Part shown: piece by piece, positions 1 to 5,759 of the stretch
Numbering within the stretch: the first letter of the stretch is position 1
Layout of the letters: the number at the start of each line of letters is the position of its first letter
Assembly (NCBI GenBank): GCA_023151335.1
Contig: JAKLJF010000151.1
Span: forward strand, 1 to 7,051
Source of the DNA: Thermoanaerobaculia bacterium
GTDB lineage: Bacteria > Bacteroidota > Bacteroidia > Chitinophagales > Saprospiraceae
Direction: 5' to 3'
DNA: 7,051 bases
Translations under genes and position numbers: made by a program
The notes under the pieces: generated by a model
What the model was told of the DNA's origin: nothing
What the model saw: the letters and a program-made list of their open reading frames with translations, nothing else
Database searches by the model: none

Positions 1-1185
1 GCCGTTCTGCCGGATGAGGAATGTGCCCGCGTTGTGCCCGCAAAACAACTGGCCATCAAAAACCTGCAACTGCCATACCTGGCCCTGTGTGCCGGGTATC
101 AGTTGGAATCCGGAACCGTTGCGGGCGAAGACGCCCTGATTGGTACCGACATACAACTGTCCGTTCCAACGGGCTGCCGTATATACCGTGCCTATTCTGC
201 CGGTTTGATCCGAAAAAAAGGTAAGCGGCGAACGCAGGGTAACGAGGTCTATACCCCGGTCGAGGCCAAGCCACAGGTTGCCGTCGCGGTCTTCGCAAAG
301 GGCGAGAACCGTGTTATTCTGGAGCCCGTTTTCCCGGTTCAGGTGGTAACGCAAACCGCCGTTGGAATCCAATATGTAAGCGCCGTTGAGAATCGTGCCG
401 ATCGCCCAGCCACCCTGCCGCAGATGCAAGGCTTTATTCAGCTGATATTGTTTAAAAACCTGGTTTAAGGGATGGTTCCAGGGCGTACACCGTTCGCCGG
501 CAATTTGGTAGATACCGTGATTGGTCGTTCCGGCCCACACTCCGCCGGCCCCGTCGGGCACGATGAATTGGATAATTTTATCCGCCAGCGTTTCCGTGCC
601 CGGCAGAAAGCGGAAAGTATTATCTGCCAGCAATTCATAAATGCCGCGCCCGATGACCGGCGCCAATACCCGTCCCTGCGCTTCCCGGACGAACATGATG
701 GCGTTGGGCGGCTGCAGGATGGTTACCTGTTTGTAATCGTACTTGTAAATGGTGGAAAACGACTGAAAAAGCACAAAATCTTTGCCCGCCAGAATATGCC
801 AGATCTCTTCTTTTTCCAAACGGTCGCCGCGTATTTGGGCGCTCAGGGAATGATAGGCCAAACGGCCGTCGGCGCCGGTTTTCCAGTAGCCGAACTCCGC
901 GAACCCGCCGCAGAAAACGGCTCCATCCCGTCCAACAGCCACGGCGCGCACCGTTTGGTTCTCCGGCAGGGAGTACCGTTGCCAGCGGGCGCCGTCGAAT
1001 TCCAGTAAACCGCCGTTGTTTCCGGCGTATATCCAAGCGGTTTGCCCGGCCTGCGCTATTGACCAGTTCTGGTTCTGCGCCCGGTAGTCCGCGGGGGTAA
1101 AATTGCGGATGCGGGGAATATCCTGCCCGGGAAGGCCGCCGGCCGATGCCAGAAAACCAAAAAACAACAGGAATATATGCCGCAT
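1..1185 (-). CDS. Two-component regulator propeller (Reg_prop) sensor protein, 5' part only
   Basis: The frame is open for 395 codons from an ATG at 1185 to the left edge, so the C-terminus is missing. Residues 1-20 look like a signal peptide (MRH followed by the hydrophobic run IFLLFFGFLASAG), so the visible part should be periplasmic. The rest reads as beta-propeller blades. NNTVLALCEDRDGNLWLGLD at 290-309 is a clear Reg_prop repeat, and WAGTTNHGIYQI (217-228) and LYVGTNQGVF (344-353) are blade-like. The opening (NF-x-x-x-DY around 28-34, QNW, GLLEFDG at 59-65, EFGYW at 97-101) matches a Bacteroidota family of propeller sensors. These usually continue with a Y_Y_Y (triple-tyrosine) domain, one membrane helix, and a coiled coil with a LuxR-type helix-turn-helix or a kinase. 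That output part is not visible, so the output type is unknown. The gene starts 37 bases after the stop of the upstream T9SS cargo gene, which suggests co-transcription. An A7 tract at 213-219 on the plus strand (T7 in the gene) does not break the frame. Confidence 0.85.
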   Translation of the reverse strand, partial: MRHIFLLFFGFLASAGGLPGQDIPRIRNFTPADYRAQNQNWSIAQAGQTAWIYAGNNGGLLEFDGARWQRYSLPENQTVRAVAVGRDGAVFCGGFAEFGYWKTGADGRLAYHSLSAQIRGDRLEKEEIWHILAGKDFVLFQSFSTIYKYDYKQVTILQPPNAIMFVREAQGRVLAPVIGRGIYELLADNTFRFLPGTETLADKIIQFIVPDGAGGVWAGTTNHGIYQIAGERCTPWNHPLNQVFKQYQLNKALHLRQGGWAIGTILNGAYILDSNGGLRYHLNRENGLQNNTVLALCEDRDGNLWLGLDRGIDLVTLRSPLTFFSDQTGRIGTVYTAARWNGQLYVGTNQGVFARNGSGFQLIPGTQGQVWQLQVFDGQLFCGHNAGTFLIRQNG

Positions 1186-1222
1186 GACAGCAGCAAAGAA
1201 ACACAGCAAAAGTGAATTACCC

Positions 1223-2866
1223 TCAAAAACGCAGCAATTTGCCCTGGCAGAGGGCGCCGTCCACCCAAATCCGGTACATCAAAATGCCGGCGTAGCCTTT
1301 GAGTTCAAACGCCGGTATCCTCAAACTTTGCCGGCCGGCATCCAATTCCGTTTGACGCGTGTACAAACACCGTCCGTCCGGTGTATTTACTTCCAGCGTC
1401 ACATGGGATATACGCGGCAATTCAATGGGAATTTGCACGTCATGATTACCCGGGTTGGGGAATGCCGGACCGATCCACAGGTCTTCGGGCAAGGGCAGGG
1501 GCAGCATCTGAAGTGCCAGGGCCGCGGACACGCCATTCCTGCCATACCATTCCGGGGCAAGCCGTCCGGCATGCAGCGATAAGGCCTGTTGCAGCGTGAT
1601 TTCCCGCAATGCCCGGCCTTCCAGGAAAAATGCCGGCACGTCCGGCGCCGGCATTGCCCCGCCGAAATTTATCCAGGCAACGGTAACCAACCCCGGTTCG
1701 GGTTGGAAATAATTGTCTGCTGAAAAATCCGGCACGCCAGCAGGGCGCAGCGCCGTGATTTCCACCAGCGCGGGATCGAAGGACAACGCAAATTGAAAAC
1801 CATCCGGGTGCTCCGGCGCTTCCAGGTATACCGGAATGGAAAAAATGGCGTCAGAAGAAAGGTGTTGATCCTGCAGGCGAAGTACAGCGGGGCTCCGGTC
1901 GGTTGCAGTGCCGGTCAAATTATTGGTCAGGGCATTGGCATTCACATCTCCCACCTTAATGCCAACCATGTCGGGCAAGGGCGTTTTACGGTTGATGTCG
2001 AACGCTACCGATTCCGGCACGGCGTTGTAAAAAGGATTATCAGGTAAAGGAAATTCAAAATCGGACGGCACGAAACGCCAGGACGTGTTATTCGGCAACT
2101 CGGTGTAAATACCGAGGATCAGTTTGCGCAATTCGACAATATCGTTCACGGTGACGGCTCCGTTCCGGTCGATGTCCGCCGCCAGGATTTTATACGGGTT
2201 ATTCAGCAGTTCGAAATCCAGGATGTGTTTGAGGATCAATATAGCATCAAAAATGCTGACGCCGTTCAGCGGGTCAGTGTCTTTGGATGGCGTGATTTTG
2301 TAGCGATAACCGGAAAGCGTATCCGACAGCAGACCTGCATGCAGGTTGACACAATAATCAATCTCAAAAGTATTGGAAGGCGGAGGAGGCCAGGTGGTTT
2401 CCATGTGCCAGATCAGGTCCTCCAGGCCGTTTTCCCCGTACAGGACGCAGACCGTATCCGGCAACAGTTGGAACACGCATCCGGCAGGATTGGCGACCGA
2501 CACGCTGGAGTACACCTGACTCTTGTTGCCTGCGCCATCGGCAGCCCATACTTCCACCACCACCGGGGCGCCCATATCCGCCGCCGTCAAGCGGAGCGGT
2601 TGGCCGGCCACCGGGAAACCCCAGCCGGTCCCTGCGCGCCGGATACCCAGTCTGATACCTGCCTTAGGTGTGCAATTGTCGCTTAAAGCGGCCAAAAACT
2701 GTCCGGGCTTTACCGTGGCCACGCATTTTTCGCCGCCCAGCGCCACCTGGATGTTGCCTTTGGGTACCAGCAAGGGAGGTACTTTGTCGGGTTTGCATTG
2801 TGCGGACAGTATTTGACAAATACCGGCAAGAATTATGGTAAAAACGATCCTTTTCATGGCAGTCAT
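1223..2866 (-). CDS. Secreted dockerin type I / cohesin-like protein with T9SS type A sorting domain
   Basis: This 547-residue protein is probably exported across both membranes. It has a signal peptide (MKRIVFTIILAGICQILSAQ, residues 4-23, likely cleaved before QC). Residues 25-130 form a cysteine-containing Ig/HYR-like region (DNCT, VEVWAADGAGN). Residues 130-190 are a poorly conserved linker domain. A dockerin type I module follows at 196-252. Its first calcium loop is imperfect (D196, D198, N201, G202, D207; a leucine sits where a ligand is expected). Its second is canonical (D231, D233, N235, G236, T239, D242). The flanking TSWRFVPSDFEFPLPDNPF and VGIKVGDVNANA segments are hallmarks of Saprospiria dockerin modules. 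Residues 341-430 resemble a cohesin-like beta-sandwich (FQFALSFDPALVEI). Residues 462-547 are a T9SS type A sorting domain (FPNPGNHDVQIPIELP, ending GKLLRF). The gene begins 4 bases after the upstream stop. ATG at 2857 would give a more standard signal peptide and is an equally good start. The true ligand is unknown. Confidence 0.9.
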   Translation of the reverse strand: MTAMKRIVFTIILAGICQILSAQCKPDKVPPLLVPKGNIQVALGGEKCVATVKPGQFLAALSDNCTPKAGIRLGIRRAGTGWGFPVAGQPLRLTAADMGAPVVVEVWAADGAGNKSQVYSSVSVANPAGCVFQLLPDTVCVLYGENGLEDLIWHMETTWPPPPSNTFEIDYCVNLHAGLLSDTLSGYRYKITPSKDTDPLNGVSIFDAILILKHILDFELLNNPYKILAADIDRNGAVTVNDIVELRKLILGIYTELPNNTSWRFVPSDFEFPLPDNPFYNAVPESVAFDINRKTPLPDMVGIKVGDVNANALTNNLTGTATDRSPAVLRLQDQHLSSDAIFSIPVYLEAPEHPDGFQFALSFDPALVEITALRPAGVPDFSADNYFQPEPGLVTVAWINFGGAMPAPDVPAFFLEGRALREITLQQALSLHAGRLAPEWYGRNGVSAALALQMLPLPLPEDLWIGPAFPNPGNHDVQIPIELPRISHVTLEVNTPDGRCLYTRQTELDAGRQSLRIPAFELKGYAGILMYRIWVDGALCQGKLLRF

Positions 2867-2870
2867 AAAA

Positions 2871-5462
2871 TTAAAGCCGAATGATGGTTTGCTGATAAAC
2901 GCCCCGGTCGGTTTGTATAAAAACCATGTAAAATCCCGGCAGCCAGGTGGTTAAGCGGATTTCTATGCCCGACCTGGCCACGTTTGGGAAATACGCGACC
3001 CGCCGGCCCGCCAGATCGAACACTTCGACGGCGCGCAGCAGTTCATCTTCGGCGGCCACGTTGAGTTGTTCCCTCACGGGGTTGGGCCATACCCGCACCG
3101 CGGATGCCCGTTTTTCCGGTTCTTCCGTCCGCACCAACTGACGGATCACCAGGGGCGTTACCGCGGGCGCAATTTCCGGCTGGGTATTGTCCGGCGTAAG
3201 TCCCTGGATATTGCGCATATACAATTTCGTCACGATCTCCGCGTCGTCGCCGCCGGAAAGGTCTTCCGTCTGATACAGGGGCTTGCGCAGAAAGATGTCG
3301 TCTTCGATGACAATGAACATACGTCCGATGATCCCGTTGCCGCTCACCGGCACGCCGTCGGTGCGCGAGAGCGCCACGTCGATGCGGTGCTGCCCCGGGA
3401 AATGCCGTTGAAGGCACAACAAACCGTCCGCCGGATTGCCGAACCAGGAAGGCATGGGCTCGAAATACAGCGGACGCAGGATGTCGGGGTCATAGGAAAC
3501 ACTGAACGACAAGCCGTGCAAATTGCCGGCGGGCGCGCCCGCGGAACCGAGGATAACGGGTATGGGCGAGGTTTGGCCCGTAAACAGCGTATCCGCGGGA
3601 AAAGACAAGGCCGGGGCCGGTGTAGTCGCCATACCCGGTACCGATTTCGGTATATCGAAGGGATCATCGGCAAGGGGGTTGATCACCTGTCCCCAGTTAG
3701 CCGCGATGGGCAGCGTATCAGCGGCGTTGATCATACCGTCGCCGTTGGCGTCGAGGCGCCGGAAATTGACGGCGCGTTGCGGGGTGCTCTCCGGCCAGTC
3801 GGGCGCGGGCTGGCCAATCCACTGTACGGACGCATTCGGGCGCGCGGGGCCGGAAGCGCCAAAGCCCAAACCCAGGTACAGCAGGTCGTGGTGGTTCACC
3901 GCGCGGTTTTGGTCGGCGTCGCCCGGCCAAACGAAAACCGCCGAATCCGCGGGCAGGTCCAGCAGGCAATTCAGGGCGGTTTCGAGCATTTGAGCGCAGC
4001 CCAGCGAGTCGGTTATGGTCACGCGGTACACGCCGAAGGGCAATCCGCCCAGCGTTTCGAGGGTGTCGCCTGCCGGCGCATTCAGCACCGACGTGGTGCC
4101 GTTGCTCCAGTGCAGGGTCACGGGGAAATGAATGCCCGAAGGGTCGGTCGCCCGAAGGGTCACGTCGCCTGCCGGCTGGTTTCCGCCCGGACAGCGGGGA
4201 AGCAGTTCCAATCCCCAGGACAGTACCGCGGCGTCGCTTATCTTGGTCGTCCCTGTGCCCGTGCAGCCCCCGGCGTCCGTGACCGTGACCGAGTAGGCGC
4301 CGGTGTACAAACCGACGATGACCGGGGTGGTATCGCCGGTGTTCCATGCGTACTGATAGGGCGGAATGCCATTTTTCGGCAAGGCGGCGGCCGTGCCGGC
4401 CTGCCCGGAAACACAGTTGGATAGGGTGCCGGCAGTATTCAGTTGCAGGCTGTTCGAAACCGGCAGGTTGAACCAGGATGTTCGGGTACAACCATTGGCG
4501 CCTGTAACGGTAACGGCATAGGTACCGGGAGAAAGGCCGCAAAGTTGTTGTACGGTATCGGCGGTCGACCAGGAAAATGAAAAGGGCGGCTGACCAGAAT
4601 TGATGAGGAGTTGGATGCAGCCGTCGTTTTGGGCGCAACTGGCAGGTAATATGTCTGCGAAAAAAGATAATTCAGGCTGCATTGAAAACACCCTGAAAAT
4701 CCCTTCCAAACTGTTATTATCCTGATCCGTTACAGTCAAAAAATACCATCCTGGAAACAATCCTGTAATATTCTGCAAATTGGAAATAAACCCGTTTGGG
4801 CCTTCCCACGAATATGAATAAGGCGCAGCACCGCCAAAAGGTTGTTGAAGGATTGCCCCGGTGGGTGTATTACAATTTTCCGACACCGAAATACACGTGT
4901 TTTTCAGTTGAAAATCAGGTGGTGCATCCGAAACGCCAATCCTAATACCCCCAACCTCATAAGAAAAAGGTATAGAATGACTTGAACTACCTGCTTGTAT
5001 AATTTCTACCGGAGCGGCCGGTAAACTTTCATTCAATAATACAGGTATTAAACCTGCATCAAAGCTTAGTACCCTAAAATTCAAAACAAAAATCGTTACG
5101 GAATCCGGACGTGTGACTCCATTTAACGTTTGGTCAAACCAAAGTAATTTCAAACTGCCCGCAGTATGATTAAAATTCGATTGGGTTAAATCAGGTATAT
5201 TAATTGGAGTAACTGATAAAAACTGCAACTTAGCATGGTCCCACGAAAAACCCATTTGGAGACCAACAATATTTTTGAAGTCGAACACATGGAGGGGCAA
5301 TTGTACAGTATCGCCCGGTACCGCTACTACAATTGGTGTTTCAAACCTCAAACAAGACGAAGTTTGAGCAGCGAGGCGTCCCCAAAAAATAAATAATAAT
5401 ATCAATAACGGCAAATTGAACCGGCTTGACCCGGCGTAATTCATATGTCGCCTTTCTTTCAT
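2871..5462 (-). CDS. Large secreted cohesin / SprB-repeat / dockerin-like protein with T9SS type A sorting domain
   Basis: This 863-residue modular surface or extracellular protein has a signal peptide at about 1-33 (hydrophobic core LPLLILLFIFW, cleavage near LAAQ). Domains in order: a cohesin-like beta-sandwich (37-178, VVAVPGDTVQLPLHVFDF, GLQMGFSWD); four SprB-type/PKD-like repeats (about 201-490); an extended dockerin-like module (511-591) with loops D515/D517/N519/N523/D526 and D571/N573/D575/N579/D582; a second cohesin-like region (621-725, LSFSVSYDPDILRP); a linker; and a T9SS type A sorting domain (786-863, VRVWPNPVREQLNV, ending YQQTIIRL). SprB repeats occur in Bacteroidota gliding adhesins and other large surface proteins, so adhesion or complex assembly is plausible. 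No catalytic domain is visible. An ATG at 5444 (MNYAGSS...) gives a more typical signal peptide and has GAAAGG six bases upstream, so it may be the true start. The gene is compositionally split: codons up to about residue 262 are about 40% GC, the rest about 60%. Confidence 0.9.
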   Translation of the reverse strand: MKERRHMNYAGSSRFNLPLLILLFIFWGRLAAQTSSCLRFETPIVVAVPGDTVQLPLHVFDFKNIVGLQMGFSWDHAKLQFLSVTPINIPDLTQSNFNHTAGSLKLLWFDQTLNGVTRPDSVTIFVLNFRVLSFDAGLIPVLLNESLPAAPVEIIQAGSSSHSIPFSYEVGGIRIGVSDAPPDFQLKNTCISVSENCNTPTGAILQQPFGGAAPYSYSWEGPNGFISNLQNITGLFPGWYFLTVTDQDNNSLEGIFRVFSMQPELSFFADILPASCAQNDGCIQLLINSGQPPFSFSWSTADTVQQLCGLSPGTYAVTVTGANGCTRTSWFNLPVSNSLQLNTAGTLSNCVSGQAGTAAALPKNGIPPYQYAWNTGDTTPVIVGLYTGAYSVTVTDAGGCTGTGTTKISDAAVLSWGLELLPRCPGGNQPAGDVTLRATDPSGIHFPVTLHWSNGTTSVLNAPAGDTLETLGGLPFGVYRVTITDSLGCAQMLETALNCLLDLPADSAVFVWPGDADQNRAVNHHDLLYLGLGFGASGPARPNASVQWIGQPAPDWPESTPQRAVNFRRLDANGDGMINAADTLPIAANWGQVINPLADDPFDIPKSVPGMATTPAPALSFPADTLFTGQTSPIPVILGSAGAPAGNLHGLSFSVSYDPDILRPLYFEPMPSWFGNPADGLLCLQRHFPGQHRIDVALSRTDGVPVSGNGIIGRMFIVIEDDIFLRKPLYQTEDLSGGDDAEIVTKLYMRNIQGLTPDNTQPEIAPAVTPLVIRQLVRTEEPEKRASAVRVWPNPVREQLNVAAEDELLRAVEVFDLAGRRVAYFPNVARSGIEIRLTTWLPGFYMVFIQTDRGVYQQTIIRL
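3993..4862 (-). repeat. Four tandem SprB-type protein repeats within the large T9SS cargo gene
   Basis: Four degenerate protein repeats follow the pattern G-x-hydrophobic ... PYxYxW ... L-xx-G-xYxVTVTD-xx-GC. Their core residues are about 202-250 (APYSYSWEGPNG, GWYFLTVTDQ), 281-325 (PPFSFSWSTAD, GTYAVTVTGANGC), 355-400 (PPYQYAWNTGD, GAYSVTVTDAGGC) and 432-489 (PVTLHWSNGTT, GVYRVTITDSLGC). The last three end in a conserved GC dipeptide. Similarity is at protein level; I saw no long DNA identity between copies, so recent duplication is not indicated. The first copy lies in AT-rich DNA and the other three in GC-rich DNA. Confidence 0.75.
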
Positions 5463-5514
5463 GCGGATAGACTTTGTTTTTTTAGATTAAGAGGCTAAAC
5501 CATATTTAACCCTG

Positions 5515-5545
5515 TAAAACTACGGGCATCCGCCTGGCCTGCCAA
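5515..5545 (-). promoter_or_regulatory. Candidate Bacteroidota-type promoter for the secreted-protein cluster
   Basis: On the minus strand, TTG (plus-strand 5543-5545) is followed by exactly 20 bases and then TAGTTTTA (5515-5522). The Bacteroidota housekeeping promoter is TTG near -33 and TAnnTTTG near -7 with a spacer of about 17-23 bases. The match is complete at -33 and lacks only the last base at -7. Transcription would begin near 5508, giving a leader of roughly 45-65 bases depending on which ATG is used. Chance matches are likely in AT-rich DNA, so this is a candidate only. Confidence 0.35.
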
Positions 5546-5595
5546 TTACATTTTAAATGCGTTATAGGATTTTTTCTTTCCAAATACCGGTCAAC

Positions 5596-5620
5596 AAAAA
5601 TTAACCAGGTGTTTAGTTTT
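5596..5620. repeat. Imperfect inverted repeat in the divergent region
   Basis: The arms AAAAATTAAC (5596-5605) and GTTTAGTTTT (5611-5620) pair at 8 of 10 positions around the 5-base spacer CAGGT. It lies between the two divergent starts, upstream of the candidate minus-strand promoter, a position suited to a regulator binding site. The AT-rich arms make a chance origin quite possible. Confidence 0.25.
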
Positions 5621-5659
5621 CGGTTTTTTTGATTAAAAAAGCAAAATATTTATATAAAA

Positions 5660-5677
5660 TGCCGCGATAAAGCGGCA
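5660..5677. repeat. Perfect 6-bp stem hairpin in the divergent region
   Basis: TGCCGC (5660-5665) and GCGGCA (5672-5677) are perfect inverted repeats around the loop GATAAA. It is a GC-rich island in very AT-rich DNA, followed on the plus strand by CCCGTTTATTTATTTTTTT. It resembles an intrinsic terminator, but no gene ends here: both neighbours start away from it. A protein binding site, a leader hairpin or an insulator between divergent transcripts are all possible. Confidence 0.35.
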
Positions 5678-5731
5678 CCCGTTTATTTATTTTTTTAAAC
5701 AATTATAGATTTTTTACTTTCGGCTCTTCAA

Positions 5732-5759
5732 CCCGGAACAGCGCCCCGGGAGTAAAAAA
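5732..5759 (+). promoter_or_regulatory. Shine-Dalgarno-like GGGAG with overlapping small hairpin, before the plus-strand gene
   Basis: GGGAG (5748-5752) sits 7 bases before the ATG at 5760, a good distance for a ribosome binding site, with an A-rich spacer (TAAAAAA). Bacteroidota often lack a strong Shine-Dalgarno signal, so this one helps fix the start. CCCGG (5732-5736) can pair with CCGGG (5746-5750) across a 9-base loop, which would cover the first three bases of the motif. Whether the hairpin forms or matters is not shown. Confidence 0.4.

Larger units (their letters stand above)
5463..5759. other. AT-rich divergent intergenic region
   Basis: These 297 bases separate the minus-strand secreted-protein cluster from the plus-strand helical-protein gene. 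GC content is about 34% by hand count, with long A and T runs (T7 at 5624-5630, A6 at 5635-5640, T-rich 5681-5697). Both transcription units must start here or nearby. I found a plausible promoter for the minus direction and small inverted repeats, listed separately. For the plus direction only weak -7 candidates are visible (TAGATTTT at 5706-5713 and TACTTTCG at 5715-5722), without a TTG at the expected distance. I saw no convincing open reading frame and no RNA gene. Confidence 0.7.

Noticed and set aside
213..219. A7 homopolymer inside the propeller gene as a phase-variation tract
   Set aside because: It is short and the frame reads through with recognisable propeller sequence on both sides. 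Nothing indicates slippage or a frameshift.
34..1582. Several plus-strand frames of 144-178 codons in the first 1.6 kb
   Set aside because: They overlap the propeller sensor and dockerin genes on the opposite strand, and their translations look like random antisense sequence.
3066..4424. Long plus-strand open frame (452 codons) opposite the large T9SS cargo gene
   Set aside because: It lies wholly antisense to a gene with clear domains. Its translation is Arg/Gly/Val-rich without recognisable motifs, as expected from the complement of GC-rich codons.
5621..5642. T-run, GATT, A-run palindrome-like stretch as a terminator
   Set aside because: It has no GC stem and no upstream gene end on either strand. 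It is best explained by low-complexity AT-rich DNA.
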